This document shows positions 1 to 5,270 of a stretch of 5,845 bases of DNA, piece after piece; position 1 is the stretch's first letter; every line of letters starts with the position of its first letter. Origin of the DNA: Thermoplasmata archaeon (lineage in GTDB: Archaea; Thermoplasmatota; Thermoplasmata; Sysuiplasmatales; Sysuiplasmataceae). The notes under the pieces were generated by a model. That model saw only the letters and a list, made by a program, of their open reading frames with translations. It did no database searches and had not been told where the DNA came from. The position numbers were made by a program, and so were the translations under genes. The DNA is taken from assembly GCA_021811925.1 (NCBI GenBank), contig JAKAPY010000112.1:1-5845 (forward strand), read 5' to 3'.

Positions 1-293
1 TGCTTGTACTCATTGGACCCTGGAGAGTAACGAACCTGTTCGCGGGCATCTGGGGCGTTGTCGGCATCGCCGCAATAATAGGAGATGCGGCTTCAAATCT
101 TGCACTGAGTTCCTTCCAAGGGGGTCCCCCCTATTCAGGTTGGGAATACCTCTTCGGCTTCGGCATTATCGGGGGCTCAGGCTCAGTATTCGCAACGTCC
201 CTTTTCGTGACTTTACTGCTTTTGTTTTCGGCAGTAACTGCAATTATAGGCTTCAGTGAGCTGATGGCCGCCCGGCGTGCCAAATCGGCCTGA
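1..293 (+). CDS. C-terminal part of an unrecognised membrane protein (5' end outside window)
   Basis: An open frame enters from the left edge (first complete codon at base 3) and runs 96 codons to a TGA at 291-293. Its start lies outside the window. Two hydrophobic stretches stand out: visible residues about 12-30 (FAGIWGVVGIAAIIGDAA) and about 62-84 (FVTLLLLFSAVTAIIGF). Between them lies a more polar loop with Gly, Pro and aromatic residues. The end is short and basic (AARRAKSA), which by the positive-inside rule suggests a cytoplasmic C-terminus. I do not recognise the family and assign no function; it could be part of a multi-pass transporter or a small membrane protein. The stop lies 13 bases from the stop of the convergent peptidase gene, and no clear terminator hairpin fits between them. 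The smooth hydrophobic pattern and archaeal-like codons (ATA, AGA) support real coding. Confidence 0.7.
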   Translation, partial: LVLIGPWRVTNLFAGIWGVVGIAAIIGDAASNLALSSFQGGPPYSGWEYLFGFGIIGGSGSVFATSLFVTLLLLFSAVTAIIGFSELMAARRAKSA

Positions 294-306
294 GGCGGTG
301 CCCTGT

Positions 307-1404
307 TCAGATGGAGGTAAGGCTCTCCACACGACTCTCATCCAGTTTCCTGACAAGAGCGACCACAAGCCTTGATGTGGCCTCAATATCACTTACGTCG
401 GCGATGGCTGAATGGGAGTGGATATGCCTTGTGGGGACACAAATGGCGATCGAAGGGCAGCCCGAACGGCCGAGATGAAACTTCCCCCCGTCGGTACCAC
501 CTCTCGCAACGGAGGAAAGCTGATACTTTATACCCTCTTCTTCAGCCGTCTCGATAACAAGCCTCTTGAGCGGCTGGTTTGGGATCATGCTTGCATCGAA
601 TGTGATAATTGAAGGGCCGCAACCCATTTTTGCAGGTGCCTCGCTCTGCTTTATTCCTGGGACATCGCCGGCGATGTCCGTCTCCAGCACTACTGCAACA
701 TCGGGGTCAACGACGTGTGATACAGTCTGAGCACCCCTCAGCCCGACCTCCTCCTGGACAGTGGCCGCCATGAACAATGTATTTGGATGAACAATTCCCG
801 CCTCCCTCAGCATTTTCATAACCTGCAGACCCACGAATGTCCCTATTCTGTCGTCAAATGCCTTGCCTATTACGACCCTTTCGCTGATGGATGTGAGGAA
901 CTCGGCTGAAGGTGCGACCGGATCGCCAACCTTCACCCCGAGTTCATCCTCCACAGTCTCCCTGTTTCGTGCACCAACGTCTATGAACATCTGGTTGACT
1001 TTGACAACCTTCTCTCTTTCGTCGGGGGAGAGCAAGTGCGGCGGTTTCGAAGCAATGACACCGACAACCTCACCCTTGGCAGTTCTTATTTTCACCCTCT
1101 GTCCCAGAAGCACCTGGTCAAACCATCCGCCGAGCGGATTGAAGGTGAGGAAACCACTTTTTTCATCAATGCCTGTTATGACGAAACCCACCTCATCGAT
1201 ATGACCCGCGAGCAGTACCCTCGGTCTTTCGGCTTTTCCCTTCATCCTGAAGATAACCGAGCCGAGCTTATCCTTCAGGACTTCATCCGCAAACCTTTCT
1301 CCGGCCTTCTTCACAATGGAGGCTGTCTCAGTTTCAAAACCGGAAGGGCCAAATGACTCAGACATCTCCTTAAGCAGCTTCAACTCTCTTCCACCAAGCG
1401 ACAT
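307..1404 (-). CDS. M42 family metallo-aminopeptidase (TET / endoglucanase M-like)
   Basis: This 365-residue protein is a complete M42 peptidase, close to the usual family length of about 350. The family forms large tetrahedral, cytosolic, di-metal aminopeptidases that finish the breakdown of peptides released by the proteasome. All expected metal and catalytic residues are visible: His68 in AGHIDEVGF, Asp184 in AFDDRIG, the Glu218-Glu219 pair in TVQEEVGLRG (Glu218 is the expected general base), Asp243 in ETDIAGD, and His329 in PTRHIHSH. The N-terminal SFGPSGFETE (residues 17-26) matches the usual family opening, so the ATG at 1404 is a good start; Met14 is less likely because it would cut the first helix. 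No signal peptide is seen. Substrate preference (acidic, basic or neutral residues) cannot be told from this sequence. A TATA-like box 26 bases upstream suggests a leaderless message. The gene is divergent from the dienelactone hydrolase gene. Confidence 0.95.
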   Translation of the reverse strand: MSLGGRELKLLKEMSESFGPSGFETETASIVKKAGERFADEVLKDKLGSVIFRMKGKAERPRVLLAGHIDEVGFVITGIDEKSGFLTFNPLGGWFDQVLLGQRVKIRTAKGEVVGVIASKPPHLLSPDEREKVVKVNQMFIDVGARNRETVEDELGVKVGDPVAPSAEFLTSISERVVIGKAFDDRIGTFVGLQVMKMLREAGIVHPNTLFMAATVQEEVGLRGAQTVSHVVDPDVAVVLETDIAGDVPGIKQSEAPAKMGCGPSIITFDASMIPNQPLKRLVIETAEEEGIKYQLSSVARGGTDGGKFHLGRSGCPSIAICVPTRHIHSHSAIADVSDIEATSRLVVALVRKLDESRVESLTSI

Positions 1405-1425
1405 GCAACCTTATCGGCGGCCTGC

Positions 1426-1433
1426 AATAAAAA
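1426..1433 (-). promoter_or_regulatory. TATA-like box for the M42 peptidase gene
   Basis: On the - strand this reads TTTTTATT, the most A/T-rich octamer in the divergent intergenic region. Its centre is about 26 bases upstream of the ATG at 1404. In archaea transcription starts about 25-27 bases after the TATA centre, so the message would begin at or next to the ATG (leaderless). A weak AAGG lies just before the ATG but would not be in such a transcript. Inferred from spacing and composition only. Confidence 0.5.
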
Positions 1434-1481
1434 TCTGACCGAACATCTGAGAGAGAAACACGAGCGGACCAGGCGAAAACT

Positions 1482-1498
1482 CCGTGTCCAGGATACGG
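1482..1498. promoter_or_regulatory. 17-bp near-palindrome upstream of the hydrolase promoter (candidate operator)
   Basis: CCGTGTCC-A-GGATACGG is an inverted repeat of two 8-base arms around a single central base, with seven of eight positions pairing and one G/T mismatch. It ends 12 bases before the TATA-like box of the dienelactone hydrolase gene, and about 50 bases upstream of the peptidase TATA box on the other strand. Size and symmetry fit a site for a dimeric regulator. The position, just upstream of TATA/BRE, would suit an activator or a repressor. The cognate protein is unknown. Confidence 0.4.
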
Positions 1499-1510
1499 CC
1501 CACATCAAGC

Positions 1511-1518
1511 AATTAATA
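1511..1518 (+). promoter_or_regulatory. TATA-like box for the dienelactone hydrolase gene
   Basis: AATTAATA is the only clear A/T octamer between the palindrome and the ATG at 1550. With normal archaeal spacing, transcription would start around 1540-1542, giving a leader of about 9 bases with no strong Shine-Dalgarno. Inferred from composition and spacing. Confidence 0.45.
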
Positions 1519-1549
1519 CAGGTTGAAGATTAGGATTTGAAGTGTTAAA

Positions 1550-2374
1550 ATGACAGGCAGAGCAATTGCAGGACAAGATGTCCAATACAGCGGTGAGCTG
1601 GGACCCATAGATGCATACCTTTCCAGACCATCGGACGGCAAAAAATACCCGGGTGTCGTTGTTATACATGAAATCTGGGGACTCAACAAGCACATAAAGG
1701 AAGTGGCTGACAGGCTGGCATCGGAAGGCTATGTTGCACTTGCTCCGCACCTCTTTTCAAGCAAGCACGTTTCTCCACTTCTGACTGAGGAAAACATTTC
1801 AAGCGTGATGGAATTCTTTTCAACTCTGCCACCTGGAAAACAGCGCGATCAGGAATACACAAGGAAGGAACTTGAGAAACTTCCGGAAGAGAGAAGGAAG
1901 GTTGTCGGCCAGCTAATGGGAACGCTGTTTGATATGCCGCAGGACAAGCTTACAAACGAGCTGGTCGCAGGAACAAGATATCTCAGGTCAGGCGGCCTTA
2001 CAGACGGAAGGATTGGCAGCGTGGGATTCTGCTTTGGAGGCTCAATGTCCGGCAGGCTTGCATGCACGGGTGAAACAGATGCATCGATCATCTTCTACGG
2101 GCAAAACCCCGATCCTATTGATACTGTCAGGAACATAAAAGGGAGCGTTCTTGGAATATATGGCGGCTCGGACAAGCGCATAGACGCGGGATTGCCCGAA
2201 CTGGTCAAATCCATGGTCGATAACGAGAAGGATTTCGAGATGTGTATCTACCCTGGAGCACCGCATGCATTTTTCAACGACACGCATAAGAGCAATTACC
2301 GCGAGGAAGCAGCCAGGGACGCCTGGGAAAGGGTACTCAGGTTTTTTTCAGTAAAGCTTAAGAAACAGAGCTGA
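1550..2374 (+). CDS. Dienelactone hydrolase family alpha/beta hydrolase
   Basis: This 274-residue cytosolic protein is an alpha/beta hydrolase of the dienelactone hydrolase (DLH) family. Family members hydrolyse lactones or esters; carboxymethylenebutenolidase is the founding activity, but many archaeal homologues have no known substrate. The catalytic set is complete: Cys161 as nucleophile in GFCFGG, Asp208 in YGGSDKR, His239 in PGAPHAFF, and Glu41 in VIHEIWGLN, which matches the glutamate that controls the cysteine in bacterial DLH. The segment HIKEVADRLASEGYVALAP (48-66) is the usual family helix and strand. A Lys/Glu-rich stretch at about 71-130 is longer than in the roughly 235-residue bacterial enzymes and may form an enlarged cap. 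The ATG is the only possible nearby start because an in-frame TGA lies at 1538-1540. The gene is divergent from the peptidase. Its substrate cannot be inferred. Confidence 0.9.
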   Translation: MTGRAIAGQDVQYSGELGPIDAYLSRPSDGKKYPGVVVIHEIWGLNKHIKEVADRLASEGYVALAPHLFSSKHVSPLLTEENISSVMEFFSTLPPGKQRDQEYTRKELEKLPEERRKVVGQLMGTLFDMPQDKLTNELVAGTRYLRSGGLTDGRIGSVGFCFGGSMSGRLACTGETDASIIFYGQNPDPIDTVRNIKGSVLGIYGGSDKRIDAGLPELVKSMVDNEKDFEMCIYPGAPHAFFNDTHKSNYREEAARDAWERVLRFFSVKLKKQS

Positions 2375-2379
2375 GACAA

Positions 2380-2432
2380 GACACACCATATCAATGAAAA
2401 CTGAATTGAAGAATCCGAGGATGAGGTGTGTC
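2380..2432. repeat. Inverted repeat in the transporter leader, overlapping its Shine-Dalgarno
   Basis: GACACACC at 2380-2387 and GGTGTGTC at 2425-2432 are perfect 8-base inverted arms. With the inner bases to 2392 and 2420 the arms match at 11 of 13 positions around a 27-base spacer. The right arm covers the last five bases of the Shine-Dalgarno GAGGTG (2423-2428), and the left arm overlaps a weak TATA-like element. In a transcript reading through from the hydrolase gene this could fold and hide the ribosome site; as DNA it could be an operator. Either role is inference. Confidence 0.4.
2386..2393 (+). promoter_or_regulatory. Weak TATA-like element for the transporter unit
   Basis: CCATATCA is a weak TATA-like match in the 100-base gap between the hydrolase and transporter genes. 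A start about 26 bases downstream, near 2415, would give a message beginning just before the Shine-Dalgarno at 2423-2428 and lacking the left arm of the inverted repeat. The alternative is read-through from the hydrolase gene. Confidence 0.25.
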
Positions 2433-2468
2433 ATGCGCCGCCCCGGGCAAATCGGTCCGGAAGTGTGA
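2433..2468 (+). CDS. Possible 11-codon leader ORF, in frame with the transporter
   Basis: ATG at 2433 follows a good Shine-Dalgarno (GAGGTG, 2423-2428) by four bases and opens MRRPGQIGPEV, ending in TGA at 2466-2468. Another ATG in the same frame lies at 2421. The TGA is six bases before the TTG start of the transporter, and both are in the same frame. Three readings are possible: a leader peptide whose termination feeds ribosomes to the TTG, a former N-terminal extension cut off by a stop, or a base error in an intact longer gene. TGA is a normal stop here, since other genes in the window end with it, so recoding is unlikely. The short length gives no protein-level support. Confidence 0.3.
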   Translation: MRRPGQIGPEV

Positions 2469-2474
2469 ACTCGT

Positions 2475-3743
2475 TTGGATCGAGACAAACTTGATCTTTG
2501 GTTTCTTGTCGGCTCCAGGGGTACGAGGAGCTTCGCCGGCGGGATACTTTCTGTAATAATCAGCCTATACTACAAGTCGGTCTTCACTTCACTTACGCTC
2601 GTTGGAATACTCCTGGGAGCGGGAGCCATCGGTGTCCCGCTCATTTCATTCGCAACCGGACGATATGCTGACAAATACGGAAGGAAAAAGCTCCTGCTTC
2701 TGACGATTGCGCTGCTGCCTGCTGCATTGATCATGCTGCTTGCCACGGCAAATTTCTATGTGCTTATCCTTTCGGCGGCACTGGGTGGCTTCGGAATAGC
2801 GGGAGGCCTTGTGGGCGGTGGGGTCGGGGCGGCTGTTGTCCCAATGCAGTCTGCGCTCCTTGCCGAGAAGACAAATACAGGAAACAGGACGGTTCTTTTC
2901 TCTCTTTTCACTGTTATGTCGAGCATTACAGGCTCCGTGGGAGCACTTGCATCCAACCTCGGTAATTTTCACTCCCTGTTTGTCATAGCCCTCGTCTTTT
3001 CCGGATTTTCACTCATTTTTGCCCTTCCCATAAAGGAGAATTTCAGGCCGAAGAACAGAGTCGTGCATGCGGGTGCGGGTAAGGAAGGCAGCGGGCAAAA
3101 GTCCGAGCCGGGAGATACAGGAAAGCCGCTGGACAGCGGCAGGGATAAGAACGGGAACAGGGCCACAATACGCAAATTCATCATAACAGGGGCGATAAAC
3201 GGGGCCTCCCAGGGCTTAATCATTCAGTTTCTGCCCCTCATACTCCATTACCAGATGCATTTGGGCCAGGGAGTGATCGGGGACCTGTTTGCTGCCGGCG
3301 GTTTCTCAAGCGCACTGTTCATGCTTGCCGCGCCTTACATGACGGAAAAGCTGGGGTTTGTCAGGTTCATAGTATATTCAAGGGCAATTTCGGCGGCTTT
3401 CATGATATACTTCCCGTTTGCCACGAGCACCATTCTCGCATCAATCTCATATGTCATTTTCACAATCTCCAGGGCGATCGCCCTTCCTACCCAGTCATCC
3501 CTGATGATGAACCTTGTTGACGAGGAGACAAGGGCCAACGCTTCCGGCAGCAATCAGGCGGCGAGGCTGATTCCATCGGCAGCCGCCGCACCTGTATCCG
3601 GGGTACTCCAGGACTTTCTTGGATACATCATTCCTTTTGAGATAGCGTTTGTGATGAGTTCGCTTAACATCTATCTCTACCTGAAATTCTTCGGCAAAAT
3701 TGCTGGTGCCGAGAGGCACGAAATCATTGTGCACGAGAGCTGA
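2475..3743 (+). CDS. Major facilitator superfamily (MFS) transporter
   Basis: This 422-residue integral membrane protein has the size and hydropathy of a 12-helix MFS carrier, which moves small molecules by ion-coupled antiport or symport. The hallmark loop 2-3 motif is clear at residues 62-72 (GRYADKYGRKK). The second half has a weaker counterpart near 286-297 (APYMTEKLGFVR). The two six-helix halves are joined by a hydrophilic cytoplasmic loop at about 190-232, rich in Gly, Lys, Arg, Asp and Glu. PMQSALLAEKTNTGNRT (123-139) and PTQSSLMMNLVDEETRANAS (338-357) are matching segments of the two halves. The start is TTG at 2475: a TGA lies in frame at 2466-2468, and no ATG or GTG precedes the first helix (about 19-36). 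The substrate is unknown; a drug or metabolite exporter is plausible because a MarR-type regulator follows on the same strand, 231 bases downstream. Confidence 0.88.
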   Translation: MDRDKLDLWFLVGSRGTRSFAGGILSVIISLYYKSVFTSLTLVGILLGAGAIGVPLISFATGRYADKYGRKKLLLLTIALLPAALIMLLATANFYVLILSAALGGFGIAGGLVGGGVGAAVVPMQSALLAEKTNTGNRTVLFSLFTVMSSITGSVGALASNLGNFHSLFVIALVFSGFSLIFALPIKENFRPKNRVVHAGAGKEGSGQKSEPGDTGKPLDSGRDKNGNRATIRKFIITGAINGASQGLIIQFLPLILHYQMHLGQGVIGDLFAAGGFSSALFMLAAPYMTEKLGFVRFIVYSRAISAAFMIYFPFATSTILASISYVIFTISRAIALPTQSSLMMNLVDEETRANASGSNQAARLIPSAAAAPVSGVLQDFLGYIIPFEIAFVMSSLNIYLYLKFFGKIAGAERHEIIVHES

Positions 3744-3932
3744 ATGGCCATGGGCCGAGCGCAAAGGTGATATTGGCGATCAATTTTACATCATCTGGAA
3801 GGTAGGAATAACAACCTGCGCAGTAAGGTGCTCATTCGTCAGGGGGGAAAGCAGGGAGTCGGTTGCGCTCGAATGTGCAATAGACCAAGCGCATTGGATT
3901 CTGCAGGAAGAACATGGAGAACTTATCGGTCA

Positions 3933-3944
3933 AGTCGGTCGACT
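3933..3944. promoter_or_regulatory. 12-bp palindrome next to the MarR promoter (candidate autoregulatory operator)
   Basis: AGTCG-GT-CGACT is a perfect inverted repeat with 5-base arms. It abuts the TATA-like box at 3944-3952, where BRE and TFB contacts would fall. It also overlaps a tandem copy of TCGGTC (3926-3931 and 3935-3940, period nine). MarR proteins usually bind dyads over their own promoter, so autoregulation is plausible, but the arms are short enough to arise by chance. Confidence 0.3.
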
Positions 3945-3952
3945 GTAAAATT
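3944..3952 (+). promoter_or_regulatory. TATA-like box for the MarR gene
   Basis: TGTAAAATT is centred about 26 bases upstream of the ATG at 3975, the spacing expected for a transcript starting at or near the ATG. This conflicts with the presence of a Shine-Dalgarno just before the ATG, which would be unused in a leaderless message. A second A/T-rich stretch (AATTTTAC, 3781-3788) could drive a longer transcript. The rest of the 231-base gap after the transporter shows no convincing gene. Confidence 0.4.
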
Positions 3953-3966
3953 GCACCACGGGGGAC

Positions 3967-3971
3967 GGTGA
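3967..3971 (+). promoter_or_regulatory. Shine-Dalgarno of the MarR gene
   Basis: GGTGA three bases before the ATG at 3975 complements the usual archaeal 16S rRNA 3' end. It supports this ATG and suggests that the gene can be translated from a longer message, for example read-through from the transporter gene. Confidence 0.5.
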
Positions 3972-3974
3972 AGG

Positions 3975-4394
3975 ATGAATAGGGAATACCTCGAGGTGTG
4001 GAACTCACTGATGACACTGATAAACGGTGTGAGAAAGGAGATTGAAAGCGCGATACTTCCGACCGATATCAGCTACCTCGAATTCCAGATTTTGCAGTAT
4101 ATCAAGTTCATAGGACCATCGACGCTCGCCACACTCTCGAAGGAGCTCACGATAACCAGGGCGGGAGTCACGTTCACTGTTGAGGGTTTAGAGAGCCGCG
4201 GGGTTGTCAAGCGTAAAAAAGTGGAGGAGGGACGGAGGGTGGTGTTCATAGCACTGACACCCCTTGGAGGCAGGAAGCTGAATGTGGCGCTTAAGCTCCA
4301 GAACGACCTGATAATACGAAAGATGGCCCAGATGAGCGGGGCCCAGCTCAAGTCGCTCAACACACTTATGCTCACGCTCAATGCGCTGCGCTGA
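3975..4394 (+). CDS. MarR family winged-helix transcriptional regulator
   Basis: The 139-residue length is typical of MarR proteins, small dimeric DNA-binding regulators that usually repress transporter or detoxification genes and release DNA on binding a ligand. Residues about 4-25 and 104-138 form the helical ends expected to make the dimer interface. The central segment is a clear winged helix-turn-helix: STLATLSKELTITRAGVTF (49-67) gives the positioning helix and the start of the recognition helix, which runs on through VEGLESRGVVKRKK (69-82). The wing follows, EEGRRVVFIALTPLGGRKL (84-102), with an Arg-Arg pair like the conserved arginines of MarR wings. Most such proteins bind palindromes near their own gene, and a 12-bp palindrome lies at 3933-3944. 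The nearest candidate target is the MFS transporter upstream. The ligand is unknown. There are no cysteines, so thiol-based redox sensing of the OhrR type is unlikely. Confidence 0.88.
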   Translation: MNREYLEVWNSLMTLINGVRKEIESAILPTDISYLEFQILQYIKFIGPSTLATLSKELTITRAGVTFTVEGLESRGVVKRKKVEEGRRVVFIALTPLGGRKLNVALKLQNDLIIRKMAQMSGAQLKSLNTLMLTLNALR

Positions 4395-4402
4395 CCCCGT
4401 CC

Positions 4403-4416
4403 TCCCCGGCAGGGGA
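4403..4416. terminator. Short GC hairpin after the MarR gene
   Basis: TCCCC-GGCA-GGGGA can form a five-base stem with a four-base loop, starting eight bases after the MarR stop. It is followed by A residues rather than a T-run, so it is not a classic terminator on the + strand; it may only slow polymerase or protect the 3' end. Weak evidence. Confidence 0.2.
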
Positions 4417-4426
4417 AAATCAAAAC

Positions 4427-4434
4427 AGATTAAA
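4427..4434 (+). promoter_or_regulatory. TATA-like box for the PAC2 gene
   Basis: AGATTAAA is centred about 27 bases upstream of the ATG at 4458, and no Shine-Dalgarno lies between them. This fits a leaderless transcript, so the PAC2 gene probably has its own promoter despite the 63-base gap after MarR. Confidence 0.5.
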
Positions 4435-4457
4435 GGCGGCAGATTCATTGCATAAGC

Positions 4458-5270
4458 ATGACGGCGGGCAAAATGCAGACATCCGGCAAGTCCATAGTAT
4501 ACGAGTCCGGGGACATATCGGTCATAGAAGAATCACCCATGGAGATCACAGACGCCCTGGTCCTGGTGGGTTTTCCGACAATAGGACTTGTTGGTTCAAT
4601 AGTTGCAAACCATGTCATTAGGCAGCTCAAGCTGAGACGGATCGGCTACTTCTCGTCCAAGTACTTCGCACCCACGGCAGTGGTCATTGACGGTGTGCCA
4701 AATCCTCCCGTCAGGATATATGCGGGGGAGCATCTGTGCGGCCCGGGCAAGAAATGCCAGCAGGTCGTCGTCATTACATCTGAATTCACTCCCCCGCCTG
4801 AAATGATCGATCCGCTTGCCGATGCAATAATCCACTGGAGTTCGAAGAACAACGTTTCAATGATGGTCACCCTGGAGGGTTTCAACTCCGAGACGGAAAA
4901 CGACACGAAGCCGGAGGTAATTGCAGTGGGAAGCACACTGGATGCAAGGCATCTCCTGAAAGAGTTTGATGTGCAGCAGATGTCCGAGGGGATGGTGGGC
5001 GGTGTATCGGGGGTTCTGCTGCACAAGGGCTCGGTGGAGAAGATGAACATAATTTCCCTTCTCGCGGAAGCCCCCTCGAACTATCCTGCAGCAAGGTCAG
5101 CGGCAAGGACGATAGAGGTTCTTGACAAAATGCTGCCGCTGATTAAGCTCGATCCCAAGCCACTCTACAGCAGGGCCACAGAAATCGAGACTGCAATAAA
5201 GGAGTCATTGAACAAGGCCACCCCGAAAGCGGAACTGGGACCAGGCGGAAATTCACCCGCTTACTTGTGA
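4458..5270 (+). CDS. PAC2 family protein (archaeal proteasome-assembly chaperone-like)
   Basis: This 270-residue cytosolic protein belongs to the PAC2 family, which includes eukaryotic proteasome assembly chaperone 2 and archaeal PbaA/PbaB. Family marks are the N-terminal GFPTIGLVGSIVANHVIRQL (38-57), GMVGGVSGVLL (178-188) and LLAEAPSNYPAARSAARTIE (201-220). No membrane segment or signal peptide is visible. After the globular part a helix (about 240-253) and a flexible Gly/Pro-rich tail end in Ala-Tyr-Leu. This resembles the C-terminal HbYX (hydrophobic-Tyr-any) motif by which proteasome activators and some Pba chaperones dock in pockets of the 20S alpha ring. The ATG at 4458 fits the TATA spacing; Met6 is an alternative start. 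The gene's stop overlaps the start of the next gene. A role in assembling or binding the proteasome is inferred from the family; other archaeal PAC2 paralogues have unknown functions. Confidence 0.88.
   Translation: MTAGKMQTSGKSIVYESGDISVIEESPMEITDALVLVGFPTIGLVGSIVANHVIRQLKLRRIGYFSSKYFAPTAVVIDGVPNPPVRIYAGEHLCGPGKKCQQVVVITSEFTPPPEMIDPLADAIIHWSSKNNVSMMVTLEGFNSETENDTKPEVIAVGSTLDARHLLKEFDVQQMSEGMVGGVSGVLLHKGSVEKMNIISLLAEAPSNYPAARSAARTIEVLDKMLPLIKLDPKPLYSRATEIETAIKESLNKATPKAELGPGGNSPAYL

Noticed and set aside
294..306. Shared terminator between the convergent membrane protein and peptidase genes
   Set aside because: Only 13 bases separate the stops, with no hairpin or T-run visible.
863..1204. 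113-codon + strand frame inside the M42 gene
   Set aside because: It is antisense to a gene with all catalytic residues intact, and its Ser/Thr/Pro-rich product is typical of a reversed frame.
2452..2457. TCGGTC in the transporter leader as a shared MarR site
   Set aside because: The same six bases occur several times within coding regions of this window, so one copy here is not evidence of an operator.
3746..3756. GGCC-ATG-GGCC hairpin after the transporter stop as a terminator
   Set aside because: The stem has only four bases with a tight loop and no T-run follows.
3700..3948. 82-codon + strand frame overlapping the transporter end and filling the gap before MarR
   Set aside because: It starts with TTG inside the transporter gene without a ribosome site. 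Its product is rich in Trp, Cys and Arg with no recognisable pattern, and it runs through the MarR palindrome. Probably a chance open frame.
4646..5050. 134-codon - strand frame inside the PAC2 gene
   Set aside because: It is antisense to a well-conserved gene and shows no family pattern.
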